DNA from: Chrysaora quinquecirrha
Taxonomy: Eukaryota > Cnidaria > Scyphozoa > Semaeostomeae > Pelagiidae
Direction: 5' to 3'
Assembly (NCBI GenBank): GCA_014526335.1
Contig: JACTAT010000060.1
Coordinates: forward strand, 6,056,898 to 6,120,897
Length of the DNA: 64,000 nucleotides
Part shown: positions 51,644 through 63,539 of the stretch, piece after piece
Layout of the letters: every line of letters starts with the position of its first letter
Numbering within the stretch: position 1 is the first letter of the stretch
Made by a program: the position numbers and the translations under genes
Notes under the pieces: generated by a model
What the model was told of the DNA's origin: nothing
The model's input: only the letters and a program-made list of their open reading frames with translations
The model's database searches: none

Positions 51644-54600
51644 TCAGTTCCCTAGAAATTCTTCAAGATTTTTCCTCACTTGATTCAGAGCGATACCAAA
51701 CAGTCGTTCAAATTCTTTGACATCAAATCGATAATTTCGAAATTTTTCATAATTGTACTGTGGATGAGGATTCTGAAAGAAAATAAAAAAACAGTTACAC
51801 ATAGTTCATCTTTGAATTTTAATGCTTCCTGACTTGCAGAAATGTTCTGAAAATGTGTTCCAATTTAGCGCCCATCTTTAATAAGCCCCTCTCTCTAAAA
51901 GGGCCAAAATACTTTATGGGCTCAATATATTGGTTTATGCAGTATTATGATAAATGCTAAATTTTAGCGTACCTCAGTTTCATCCTTTAATTTGTTTTTA
52001 TCTTCCCAAGTTATGTATGACACTCCCCTGAAACAAAAATTGTCTTGAGAACATACGTGAAAAACATCTTGAATAATTACAGAAATACACTAACTTGTGC
52101 AGTGTTGTGTGTTTACCACAAAATTTCTATTCTTTTACCTAAATTCTTATAGGTTTATGTTGCAGATTTGTCCAGGAATAGAAGCTGAAGTGCCTCGGAT
52201 CAAACATCCAAGAAGTTAGCAATAAAAGGACGCCAAATTGAAGAGATTTAGTTAGACTATTTTGGTTGTTCTCTTATGTTATCTTGACTATGTGTGTTTA
52301 TCGTCTCATTCGAGCATGACTATATGATTCGAGTAAGCATCTTAATAGAGGTTTCCGCAAAAGATGGCCGGCGTTTCTGTCAATCCCTTGTTCAACCTCG
52401 TACCCAGGGTAAATAGGACCTCTACGTGAACACTGCGCTGCCCCATTTGATCTACCTGTTGCGGGCTGAGCTAACAACAACAACAACAGATATCCTTGGG
52501 AACGAAGTTGTCCCTTGTAAGTTTTCTTCAGAGGATTTTTCAGAACTCACGCAGAATTCTGGGAATAATTTCTCTTAGCTACAAATTCAACGTCTGCAGC
52601 CATGCCAAAAAGCGTAACTAAGGAGATTATTCCCAGAATTTAATTCGTCAAAACCCACGTTTAACCAAACTCAATACGCTATGTGTAAACGTCTCATTCC
52701 ATCTTTTGCGGAAGCGTCTATTGTCTGTACAATTTAAAAATCTAATCTCCACAAACCTTAGTCTTGCAAGATCCTTGTAGCAATTAACGTCTTCGGTATT
52801 ATATCTGCAAACAAGGATCTTATCTAAAAATACAGTCTACCACAATAACTTATGCTAGTAATATTATAACTTTGAACGGGACAAATTACCCCAAAATTAC
52901 CCCCATCATCCGCCCGCATTTATGCGTTGGATTCGTTACGTGGTTGGATTCGTTCAAGATAATCAAGATAAGTTATGTTTTCGAAGGATTTTAGAAGTGC
53001 TTTGCAATGCCACTAGTCAAGCAATGTTTTGCAACGTGGCCAACGGTCAAGGATTGCTTGTGTAAACGGTACTCTATTTTCACCGTATTCCACTCTCTTC
53101 CTTTCAATAAGCGCAAGATATGGAGAGTGCGAAGGGGGCTTCACTGTTTGAAAGGCAGAGAGTTGTGAGACCGTCGCTGCGGGAGGAGTGGAGGGGCAGC
53201 TAATCTTTCATTGCGAGTTGCTGAAGAAGACTGGTTGGAGCACACAGATTGAGTTATATAGCATAGAGAACCCCTAGGGGGTTCTTCTTGGTTTACTGTA
53301 TCCCAAGAGGGTTGTCAGATCGATTTATCTTTGCCTAATAACAAAATTCAGAGATTTTCATCCGGTGAGAATAATGTTTGATCGTTTTGCCAGGGCCTTA
53401 GGTAACTTTTTTCGTGTAATGAATAGGACCTTGCCTCGTTCATTTATTAATCAAAAAAAGAAATAATTCCTCTAACACTTACAATTCGAATAGCAAAGCC
53501 CAATCAGGGAGAAAAAGCGTATGAGCCAAACCAGCACCATGGATTCCAATAAAAACATCAGAATTGTGGCTGATCTTTAATTGCTCAAGAAAGGGCATAT
53601 CTCTGCAAAGAAAATGGAAAATAGAGTTAACCAACTGCCTAACAACACGACAGTGATAGAGTAGCAAAGTGAAAATAAATTTTGAAAATTTCTCAACTTG
53701 CTCTTCATTTTCTGAAAGAGCGTCAAAAAATAATGCTTCCATGTGCTGAGATATGGCCATTTAAAGAAATATATTTCAATAGCAAATCACTGTATTTTTG
53801 CGCTCGGTTCTACAAGAGCAAGAAAACGGCGGATTCCTATTGAAATGTATTTTTTTGGATGGCTATATCTCAGCCAATATTTAATATTTTCGACTGACAT
53901 TTTTGCATTATTTTTCATGCTCTTTCAGAAAATAAAGAGCAAATTGAGAAATTCTGAAAATAGATTTTTGTGACGTCATCATTTTACCACTCTATTGCAG
54001 ACTAGGCATTGTAAAGGGGAGTGGTGTTCTTAGCAACAGTCACTATGATTTCAGAAGTAGATGAACTAGGGACATTTCGACACTAACTGTGACGCTACAA
54101 GGGTTTGGTCTGGATTTCCAACCTCCTTTATCTCCTGACAATACAAGCTTGTTCATTTCATTATTGTATGATACGCTCTTCATATCTTTGATCCAATTGA
54201 TGTTTAATGCCACGTTGCTTAATGGTTACGTTCTGCAACGATCTAAAAGTCTTCATTCCGATTTCTTTCAACTATAGTAATTAGTCATATTCTTAGATTG
54301 GGTTGGAATTAGGATCAAATTAATCCTGGTTTCGGAGCCCAAAGCACCCTTGTTGAACATTTCCAGGAGTTCTTGATTCTATCAAATTAGAACCAAACCC
54401 TGCATATTTTATCTATAAAGTTTTCTCTGCCTCACGAGGAAACAAATGTTTTTTTCCTTGAATGCTTCTACAACTGTGAAACTTACGTATTGAAATCCAC
54501 TACTTTTACTTTGATATTAGGGTTCGCTTCCATCGATGCGATAAGCTAGAAGTAAGAACAGAAAAAAAAGAATTATATCTGTTACAGTATTGTACCCCTA

Positions 54601-57600
54601 AGCTAACCTTTGTCTCGTTATACCAAGAGCAGCAAAGAACGCTACTAAACGCTAACAAAACGCTACAGTAATACATGTTTACGGATGGAACGCAATGAAG
54701 AATGAACGAGAAGGAAAACGGACACTTATCGCTAAAGAAAACAAGGTAGTGTGAAATAAACATGCTTTTGAGTAAAATGGGGAATACCGATAGAATTAAG
54801 AGTCCAAGTGTAGAAAAGTCTACTCAAGCATGTAGCTATGATAAATAGACTACCTCGTCTTCATTTACTATTCGACGCCATTGTGTACTTCTGGATAAGA
54901 GGGTAATTCGTAATGGCTCATTCTAAAATAAAATTACATCTTTCGTCATTTATTCCAACTTTGCATGAGATAATCAAATAAACAATATAAAGAAAAAGGA
55001 AAATATTCGTTCGAATTAGAAGCATGCTTTGTAATGTTTTGATAATCTTGCAATTTATTGTTTTATTCATAGTCAGTAGAAGTGTTTTCTATTGACTATG
55101 ATTAATTGCAGTTTTGCGTATGAATTGCTGAATGGAATGTGAATGTCAAATTAATGTCAAACTGGTGCATTTCATAAGAGATTTCTGATACCTTTGACTT
55201 GCGATCTTGACTAATATTCAAATTCTTCACGATGCGTTTTGAAAAGGCGTGAAAGAGTCCGCTTCTGGAACAACCTGGAACCTGAGAGAATAAGTTATAA
55301 GAGTTTCGGGGGACTTTTATTCCATACGTTTTAATAGCTTTTACCACGATTAGTATGCCACAATAGATGGTATTCGTACCAGGACTGCATAATCAGACAG
55401 CCAACGACGCCCGGGGGGGCCATTCCTTAATGTAGGCTGGCAGGCTTGTGCTCCTCATATGGGTGGGTTTTTCTTCGAAAATTCCTTACAACTACTGGGT
55501 CCGATTTATGCATAAAATACCTTAAAAGTGGGTATAGAATCAGATTTCCTGAACATTTGGTACACAAATTCATACAAAAATCATAAAACTGGGTGGCTGA
55601 ATGTGAATGTGAAAAACAATACCTTAAAGGTGGGTTGGTCTGTAAAAACTCGGGGGCACAACCCTGTACATTTCAGGGTCAAGTATCCCCCTGGGCAACG
55701 ACCTTTCAACTGAGCTAAGGAGCTCAATGAACGCCTCAAAGTCAAACAAAGAGCAAGAAAACAGGTGCAATTTAGCAATATCTTGGGTCACGTATACCCA
55801 CGGCATTTTACTTGGATACGCGTGTTTTTATAAGGAACCTTTGGTCTGAGTTGAGGCTGGAGTTCCTTGAAATAAAAATTAAATACAGAAACTCAAATCC
55901 AAAATTTATCGATACCAGAAACGAAAAGAGTTCCTCTAAAAAACTGGAAATTGAATACATACAACTGGTGTGCTGTAGTACATTCCATAGGCCATACGAG
56001 GAAGCAATGAAAACATAACATCATGAAAACAAACCTGAAGTTAAATGACATTAAAGGAGTTTACACTGCATTAGCAATAGTTTGCCACAAGCACATGCGA
56101 AAAAGGGTGCCTGTGAATAAGAAATGAGGAATGGGACATCGCTGTAGGGTCGGAATGTACTTCCATGCTCCCTTTACTGTACCGTTGTATCGTTACTTCG
56201 TTGTACGAACACTAAGATGGGATTCGAGCCTAGACTGCATGATCAGACAGCCAACGACGTTTCCACTGGGCTATAGAGCTCAATGAAATCGCCGAGGAAC
56301 TCGTCAAGTCGTACCGCCCAAGGCTCTCCTCCCGTTTAACCTTTTGTGTTTCGGCTATTTTGAGCCTTCTTCAGCACCATACATATTCGTAAATGTTTGG
56401 TCACGAATGATGAACACTAGGATAGATTTTTCCACAACTGGCATACCACAATAGATGTTATTCTAACCTGGATTGCATGACCAGAGAGCCAACGACGTTT
56501 CCATTGAGCTCTACGGCTCAATGAAATAGCTGAGTAACTCCCCAAGTCATATAGCTTAAGGCTCTCCTGCCATTTGACTTTTGGGCTTCAGTTATATTAA
56601 ACCTTCATTGATTCCAGGTTCGAATTACAACGAGAAAGGAGTAGGCGAGTGAGTGAGTAACATTTTTGCAGTTTCTTGTTAAGGGATAGTTCCTTAAAAT
56701 TTCCATCTACCATGAATGTTAGATTTGTCCTCGGAACAACACAGACTCGCTACAAAAGCTGAAGAATAGTTTTCAGCCTCCTCTCAAAGTTTGAGCTTCC
56801 TCTACTAACAACAACACAACAAATATGTTTGGATTTCAAAATTTTTTCCCTACCTTCTTTCCGTTATATTTGTGCCAAAGCGAATAGACTTCTGCATTGG
56901 TGAAAGCTTTCCACGTGTCTTTAAATGGTCCAAGTCTTCCTTGGGGTCTGGTCTGAATAAGAATAAAATAAAGCCGTGATATTAGCGAAGTCCTTCCGCT
57001 TCTTCTAGAGCTACACGCATTTTATTTTATAAATTGCATAGCTCAAGCTCTAGTTCCTAAAACTCCATTTTTTGGACCTCTTTTGATTGAATTGTCACTT
57101 TTTTAATACCAAAAGTTCCTTAATAGTTTCTTAATTTAACTGCGTATTTGGTGTCCTGACTACTTTAGTCAGGCGATACTTGAATGTGAGCAAAGCTGAA
57201 AACTACTCAAGGAACCATTTGATGGATGTGCAACATTCAATTTACGTGAGTTTTGATTGCAAATGTATGGAATCGGCTTTCGAATTCTTGGTTGTTTGCA
57301 ATGAAAAAATATTCAAAAGTGAAAACTTCCTTAGCGATTTTTTCTTTAGCAGTATAAGTTCTTTAAATAGTTCATTCTTATAAATGCAGTTTCCTTATAA
57401 AGTGGTTCTTTGTAACAGCATGTAAAACGAAATCAACTTTGAAGGATTTGAATGAACTGAACCATAATCTTACATCCCAAGTTGCGATTTCAACATCTTT
57501 GCTCCAAGAGCCATTTGCATGCATTGTGATATAGAGGTTGAAGAAGTCGCAGAAATGATGATACATATTTCCAACTAAAAACAGAAATAATATCTACTTT

Positions 57601-60600
57601 AAACTTTAACAAAACAAAAACAAAAACATCCAAAACTTAATCTGCAAAGATATTATATATGCAAAGTTTCACTCTTCTAGCGCTTTAACTATTGAATTAA
57701 TAAGCATGCAAAGTTGACGATTCTATAAGGACTTCGACTCTAAAAAAGTGACTGGGGGTGAACTTTTCACACCGATTGGTCTAAGACCTTATGCAATCGT
57801 ACACTTTGAACTCTCGCTAAATCTAAAATACAAGCGCTAAGACAGTAAAAACTTTGCACCTAGACTGACGGCGGAAGTTTTGCCGAAAAGTGGTATTCAG
57901 GACCAGTGCCATAACAATCACGCCACAGCTCTGCTTTAGGTTTTGCTTCGTGACACATTTCAAAAACAAGACTTTGAACGAATTATTCACGATCATAATA
58001 AAGGTGAACCAGCGGCTCATTTTTCGGTCAACTTCAGTTTTGAGCAGAGGCCTTTGTCGGACTTCGAAGCAATTTTTTTATTCCCATCTACAGAAAAAGG
58101 AAAAGGAGAGGTTTGATGAGAGTGGTAAAGGGAGGATTAGGATAACGAATCACGGGGATAAGAATGCTTGCCATTCACGTTTCACATTAAAAAGAAACGG
58201 TGTTTCACGTCTTCCAATTAGAAAATATGGCCAATCACGTTTCACGAAGACCTTTTGACACCCTCTTTCACGTTTCCCGATAAAAAAATATGGTCAATCA
58301 CGTTTCCCGAAATACCCTTTACCACCCTCTTTGATAGGTCCCCTAACATTTCTGCCCAAAGCTTGCAAGCTTGGCTGGAACGGAGGTTTCATATAGATTG
58401 CGAAGATCGCATTCTCCTTTCAAAAACAGAGGTTTAGCTGCGATTAGTTCTTTGAAACTTACTAAAATCTAAGTCCATAATGACAGTTGGCTTTGAAACA
58501 GTGACATCGCAATTCTCGTCCATGCTAGGTTTGAACTGAAGTGATTCGAACCCATCAAGCTGACTGACCCTTAAAGAACAAAACCAAACAATGAAAATCT
58601 GGTGGTACTCCTCATGCTAATTATGATGATGATTACGGTGATGGTGATGATCACTCTGAGGAGGATGCTGCTAATATCATGTTGATGATTATGACGCTGA
58701 AGGGAGAATGATGAAGACTTTAATGAAAATGATGATAAAGACAATGATGGAGATCACAATGATGATGATGATGATGAAGAAGATGATGACTATGGCAAAG
58801 ATGACCAAGAACATTGAAAGTGATTATGTTGATCATGATGATGATGATGATATAAATGATGCTGATGATGATTACAATGACCATATTGATGGTTGCTGGT
58901 AAATTCGGCCAAAAAGTTTTCAAATTTTAAAAATTGTTTCTATCATATCTGAGAAAACATACCAGGATCGTAATTTGCCCCAGTGGACATCTGGATGAGA
59001 AAATCGTTCAGGGATGTATTTGCAAGCACCACCAAATTGTCCAGAATCAAATGGTCTGCTTTCAGCTCTACAAGGAAAGCAGTTAACAATGGTACATTAT
59101 TTGACAAATTTTTCCAAAATTGATTTATACAGTATTTCATAAAACTTGCAGCTGTTACCTTTGAAAAATTGATCTTCCATTCCACGTGAAATCCATGAAA
59201 ACATGCTTCCCTCTGCAGAATGTCAATTCAGAGTTGCAAGCAAAGGATGAATCACCCTTAGGAATATTGAGAAACCAATTATCTAATGTGTTACTTTGTA
59301 TTTTGAATTAAAATACAAGCTGTATAAAAATGGAAAGGAATGCTGGCTGTTACAGTAAAAGCAGAATGGGTGTGGCTATTTCATCAAGGCAATAGGCTTC
59401 CAATTTAAGCATCATTAAAATGGGGTGGTAAAGGGGTCAGGATCACAATTCACAGGGATATAAATGTTTACCATTGGTGTTTATAACGTTAAAAAAAGTA
59501 CTGCATCTCTTGTTTAATTATAGAAAATATGGTCAATCACATTTTGTGAAATCTTTTACAATTAAACAATAAGGCATTATGTTCTATCTACTTACCTCAC
59601 CAATTGGTTCACACAAAGGCAGCAACTTATTGACTTTTCTGACATAACCAAAGTCATTTTCATTCCAAAAGGCATCAATCCTCTCTTCATTGCTGCAAAA
59701 TGAATGCCAATCTCAAACATAGATTGCAACGGTTTATAAACTGCATAATGAGAGATATATATAACTGGAAACGCTTTACTGAAAACTACAAAAAAATTTC
59801 TGTAATGGGAATGGTGCCAGTGTGGAAACTTTGCTGTGCCCACCCAAGAACTTTGGTGTGCAATTTTGGTTAAAACAATAAAAAGAAATTGCTTTATTGT
59901 TTTGAGAACAATAGCATTCGGTGTGCAATGTGCAACGATTGCAGTCTGGGTGGGCATGGTGGAAGGTTGAACGAGTGAAATGCAAAATACCCAATTTGAC
60001 CCCCTTGTCTTTCCTGCATCCTGCAGGAGACTGTTGATAACAGACACTTTGAGCAATAATTCAAGATTGGTAGTTGATTAAGTGACAAATTTCAGGAAAG
60101 CAGTTACAATCCTTTTGAGGATGTGCAACACCTGCCAATATGTCCCATTGACTTTGAATTTTCTACTAGAAAACAGGGGGGATAGGGCCAATTTCGTGTG
60201 TCAAAATTCAAGGACTTGGCATGTAGGAACCTCTGTATACCTTCTGAAAAATCGATAAGAACTTTCATCTTTACAAATTGGCCTGGAATATCTGGAAACT
60301 CTCTCCTCATTTTTGCATTGTTCTTCATACCCCCATCTGCACAGCTGTTGAAAAAATTGAAGATAATTTTAGAATTTTCAAATTTATTTTATTTCTTCAA
60401 AAGCAATGATAGCCAAAAAAAATTCATAAATGAAGAAGTTTTCTTTAACTTTAGCAAGCATGCAGGCATTTTTACTTGGTAAAAAAAAAAAACAAATTTA
60501 GGCGCTTACACGCTTTTTGCAATCCTCAGCTGCTGTCATCTCACAAAACTTTTCTGCAGATGAAAATTTGAAATATTTTTCTTTGTTTTTCTGCAAGGTC

Positions 60601-60722
60601 TCTCCATTTGCAGAGCCTTCCCGGACATTTCTGGTATCTATGCTTTCACCTTTTCCTAAAAATGCTGATTGAGTGATGCAATGTAGAATTAATACCGACA
60701 GTGAGCTCGCTTTCATCCTCAA
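51644..60722 (-). CDS. EOGT: EGF domain-specific O-linked N-acetylglucosamine transferase
   Basis: Sixteen coding exons on the minus strand join in phase: 60510-60722, 60241-60344, 59596-59692, 59159-59256, 58963-59067, 58463-58569, 57474-57574, 56854-56952, 55963-56034, 55192-55281, 54854-54922, 54487-54545, 53483-53602, 52757-52804, 51973-52027 and 51644-51772. Total 1566 nt, 521 aa, against 527 recalled for human. EOGT adds O-GlcNAc to folded EGF repeats, such as those of Notch, in the ER lumen. Residues 1-22 look like a signal peptide ([17 protein letters not shown]). Landmarks: [65 protein letters not shown] and the GT61 core [20 protein letters not shown] (HGAG about 426-429). The protein ends LEEFLGN, without the HDEL/KDEL-like tail I recall for the human enzyme. 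A foldback element, a hAT-like MITE nested in a SINE and other repeats lie in introns. Its start is 604 bp downstream of the UBAC1 stop on the same strand. Confidence 0.95.
52390..52510. repeat. Small AACCTCG MITE
   Basis: Left CAACCTCGTACCCAGGG, then AGGACCTCTACGTGAACACT, a CAA run, and right CCTTGGGAACGAAGTTG: imperfect inverted ends related to 22618-22904. It lies in an EOGT intron. A similar fragment is at about 19890-20040. Confidence 0.55.
53656..53995. mobile_element. Large foldback element, copy 2
   Basis: The same internally symmetric structure as 40869-41242, with ends ATAGAGTAGCAAAGTG and TTTTACCACTCTAT. Shared blocks include TTTCTCAACTTGCTCTTCAT and GGCTATATCTCAGCCAATAT. It lies in the EOGT intron just upstream of the exon carrying the HGAG motif. 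Confidence 0.75.
55353..55790 (-). repeat. tRNA-derived SINE, family A, split by a MITE
   Basis: The left half ATGCCACAATAGATGGTATT then GACTGCATAATCAGACAGCC stops at CCAACGAC (55401-55408). The right half resumes at CAACGACCTTTCAACTGAGC (55696 on) with AAGGAGCTCAATGAAC. Removing 55409-55695 and one duplicate restores the family sequence seen at 56240-56290. Confidence 0.7.
55409..55695. mobile_element. hAT-like MITE inserted in a SINE
   Basis: Termini GCCCGGGGGGGCCATTCC and GGTCAAGTATCCCCCTGGG are short inverted repeats (CCCRGGGGG core). The insertion duplicated CAACGAC, possibly 8 bp with one changed base (CCAACGAC / GCAACGAC), at 55401-55408 and 55695-55702. Its interior matches 6053-6303. 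No coding capacity. Confidence 0.75.
56215..56600 (-). repeat. Two adjacent family A SINE copies
   Basis: Copy one (about 56215-56395) carries, on the minus strand, TAGCCCAGTGGAAACG (A box) and TCTAGGCTCGAATCCC (B box); copy two (about 56440-56600) follows in the same orientation. They are joined by GATAGATTTTTCCACAACTG, the linker also seen between copies at 63570-63590 and 63815-63840. Confidence 0.7.
58115..58335 (-). repeat. Dispersed repeat (GGGAAACGTGATTGACCA family), uninterrupted
   Basis: Reverse complement reads TGGTAAAGGGTATTTCGGGA, then CGTGATTGACCATATTTTTT, AGAGGGTGTCAAAAGGTCTT and CGTGATTGGCCATATTTTCT. The last block is the unoccupied form of the site that contains the pogo-like element at 49223-49809. 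It lies in an EOGT intron. Confidence 0.75.
58615..58890. repeat. GAT/ATG-rich low-complexity tract
   Basis: GATGATGATG-type runs with interruptions. Met-rich and Asp-rich frames across it are by-products. It lies in the EOGT intron between exons 6 and 5. Confidence 0.85.
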
Positions 60723-61326
60723 CTAACTCAACCTTGAGTTTAAGGCTACCTTAGGCCCATTTGCCTAGGCCGCATCTAGAAGCTAAAAGCTGTGGGATTG
60801 TTTTCTTCCGCTTCTGTGAGGAGAGGGTGGGCGAGGCAGAAGGAGAGCCCTCCGATCTTTACAACGCCCGGCGCCCATGGCACGAAAAGTTATTCTCCAG
60901 GGGTTCGTTGCGTTGCGCTGGAAACTCTTTAATGGCCTGTATAAAGATCTTTGCGTGCAGCTTTATTCTTTGCTCCGTTAGCAAATTTGGCTTGCTTTCT
61001 TCCTAGCGTCAAATAGCTTATTGCAAAATTGTGATAACAATCTGTTTGCTTCAGGATGTCCCTCCTAGACTGCGTTGCATCACAAACCAGCGATTCCGTG
61101 AATTTCCCAACTGACTCCAGACGGGAAGATAGAAGCAAGATGAATTGAGAAATTATCTGAAACGCCAACGGAAAATCATATCAGTATTCCTAAACCCAGT
61201 TTTAGATATACCTGATACATGAAAACACTACGATATTATAAAAATTTCTCTTATAGTCTAGTACAACATGGTAATCCATTTCTTGCAAGAGGCAAAAAGT
61301 TCTAAAGTCACCTAAACACACAGACG
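60723..61326. other. UBAC1 3' UTR and EOGT upstream region
   Basis: 604 bp lie between the UBAC1 stop and the EOGT start, both genes reading leftward. The UBAC1 3' UTR and the EOGT promoter must share this space. A minus-strand frame at 60929-61168 begins with a hydrophobic stretch, but the EOGT exon at 60510-60722 already supplies a signal peptide, so I do not call that frame. No strong core promoter motif was recognised. Confidence 0.55.
60962..60967 (-). other. UBAC1: Candidate polyadenylation signal for UBAC1
   Basis: AATAAA on the minus strand, about 360 bp after the UBAC1 stop. The hexamer is the standard cleavage signal; use at this site is inferred from position only. Confidence 0.4.
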
Positions 61327-63411
61327 TTATCTTGAGAATGACTGCACGATACGCGATATCTGTAACAGCACAGGGCCTATTTCAGGATCGTTGATATATT
61401 GTGCACTTGTGTGTGGATTCTCGAGCATATCTTCAAAAGCTAAAAAGAAAATAGACAGAATATAAATGAGAATTCAGCGTATGAAAATGAAAAGAAAGAA
61501 GAAGAAAAAGAAAACGACGAAGATAAAGAAGAAGAAAAGAAGAAGAAGATAAAGAAGAAGAAGAAGATGATGATGATGATGATGATGAAAAAGAAGAAGA
61601 AGCACAAGAACAAAATGAAAAAGAAGAAGAAAAGAAGAAAAGATTAGGAAAAAAAAAGAGGATCAAGAACATGTGAGAATGATGACGATAATGATAATGA
61701 AGAAGAAGAAGAAGAAGAAAGAAAAGAAAAATAATAAGCGGAAATAAAGAAAAAAAGGAAAAAAGCAGAACAAGAAGAAGATGATGACGATGATGAAGGA
61801 GAAGATGATGACTACAATGATGATTAAGAAGAAGAAGAAGATGAAGATGTTAAAGAAGTGCAAGAAAAGAAGAAGAAGAAGGAGAAGAAGTAGCGCAAGA
61901 TGATGATGGTGATGATGATGAATAAAATAAAAAAGAAGAAGAAAATGAAAAAGAAGAGGAAGAAGAAGAAGAAGATAAATAAGGAGAAGATAAAGAAGAA
62001 GAAAAAGATACGATGATGAAGAAGAAGAAGAAGAAGAAGAAGAAGAAGAAGAAAATGAAAACGGAAAAGAGGGAGGAGAAGAAACGGATAAAAAGAAAAC
62101 AAATAAGATGAAGAAGAAGAAGATAAAGAAGAAGCTTTTGGACCTGTTACCTACCATGTAGTATTCTTGGATTCGTCATTCCAAGTTGTACAACGGGGTG
62201 TTCCATTATCGCAGCGTACATAGGGCTGGAATATAAACACCAGACTGATAAAACGGAGAGCTAAACGCAGTGAAAAAGATAGCTAATAACCTAAAACATC
62301 AGAGAAGAGCTTAAACAATACAAAGTAAAGCATAAACTTATTATTAGAGCTTAAACATTATAGAGTAAAGCAAATTTTTGCTTTAGGAGATTACTCTCTC
62401 TCCATTAGTATCAAGAGCTATCAACGGCCTCCAACGTCTCATTAGGTCGAGCTGGCACAAAAAGAAACTGATTGAGCAGTTTAAAGTTCCATTTATTAAC
62501 AATTTGAGCCACATCCCTTTAGATTCAACTATAACACTTGTCATAAATCAATTAACAGCCAACCTTGTAGTGTCCAGTCCAGGTTCGAGTCTCTCTGTAA
62601 GATGTTCTCTATCACCAAGTAGCCATTCGAGCTGAAACGTTACATACTAGCATTAGAAGTGAACATACCACAAATATTTTAGCAGAAATGAAACAAAGTA
62701 GAAAAAGTCACACAAAAAACTTTCTTTTTTCAAAGCTATGCTTCGTTTTTAGCAAAGCTATGTTTGTGTAATGCTGTGATGTGGCCAAACGTTCAAACAT
62801 GTTGTTTGACAAGCAAACTTCAAATGTTCGAGAAACAATTAGCCAAGGCCTTAGACATTCAATTCATTTGAGCGAAAACAAATCAGTATCTTACAAAGAT
62901 CCTGACCAAACGATAAAACATTATTTGTCAAACATTTGAAATTTGCTTGTCAGGCAAAACTTTTGACAGATCAACCATGCCACAAAACATTCTTTGCGCC
63001 TTTGAGCCGTGTGGATAAATGGCGCAATATAAATGCGTTTTATTATTATTATTATTATTACAAACATTTTTTGCTTTCATGGAGCAAAAGATGTTTTTTA
63101 ACTATTTACATTGCGGAACAAATTTAGCTTATTCTTGCTTGTCAAGCAATGTTTTTGTTAATTGGGCAAACGGGAAATGTTTGACTCTATGAATCTCAAA
63201 TGTTTGACCAACAATGTTTGATCGTTTGGTTAGGGCTAAAGACATGTTCTGCACGATTTGAGAGAATGGGTTGGAAATTTTAGAACATAGAGATTACTTA
63301 TAATATAAAACAAATAGAACATACTGCAGCTTCTTGATGGTTTCCTGTAAGTTTTAAAGCTTGTATAACATCTTTCTCTTCGAAACCCATATCCATTAGA
63401 CTTCGAGATGC
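61327..63411 (-). CDS. UBAC1: UBA domain-containing protein 1, 3' part (gene runs off the right edge)
   Basis: Four terminal exons on the minus strand: 63325-63411, 62564-62631, 62155-62225 and 61327-61439; the 5' part lies beyond 64000. They encode the last 112 residues. UBAC1 (KPC2) is the non-catalytic partner of RNF123 in the KPC ubiquitin ligase, which targets p27 in mammals. The first exon here is most of a UBA domain ([20 protein letters not shown]), continued by [11 protein letters not shown], then [15 protein letters not shown], and the conserved C-terminus [19 protein letters not shown] to [13 protein letters not shown]. Exon phases agree at all three junctions. No break is seen in this part. 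The penultimate intron contains a 700-bp purine tract, the next one upstream a dispersed repeat, and the intron at the edge contains tandem SINEs. Confidence 0.93.
61440..62135. repeat. Purine-rich (GAA/AAG)n tract
   Basis: About 700 bp almost entirely A and G on the plus strand, dominated by GAAGAA with patches of GATGAT. It begins right at the acceptor side of the last UBAC1 exon and fills nearly all of that intron; on the transcript it is a polypyrimidine run. Frames of 80-164 codons on the minus strand are Phe/Leu/Ser low complexity, not genes. Confidence 0.95.
62720..63245. repeat. Dispersed repeat cluster (CATTGCTTGACAAGC family)
   Basis: Several pieces in both orientations: GTGGCCAAACGTTCAAACAT, GTTTGACAAGCAAACTTC, CTTGTCAAGCAATGTTTTTG and AATGTTTGATCGTTTGGTTA. 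It includes an (ATT)n run at about 63040-63060. It lies in the UBAC1 intron between the two first exons seen here. Confidence 0.55.
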
Positions 63412-63539
63412 CTATTTGGAAAGGATAAAATTTACATTAGAAAACGGCAATGGCTCTGAATTCATAACCATCGAGTTCAAAGAAAGAAATTAAAACAAAG
63501 CCAAAATCATCATTTGAAAGGATTAAGAATACAAATGCT

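Noticed and set aside
59592..60056. 154-codon minus-strand frame
   Set aside because: It overlaps EOGT exon 3 in a different frame; the conserved NENDFGYVR is in the exon frame.
60510..60655. Splice acceptor TTTTTAG inside EOGT exon 1
   Set aside because: Using it would remove the signal peptide and need an upstream exon I could not find; reading straight through gives a complete N-terminus.
60929..61168. Minus-strand frame with a hydrophobic start, considered as EOGT exon 1
   Set aside because: No donor keeps phase with the next exon without a stop or a very poor site, and the exon at 60510-60722 already has its own ATG and signal peptide.
61433..62157. 164-codon and other Phe/Leu/Ser frames
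   Set aside because: Low-complexity translation of the purine tract in UBAC1.
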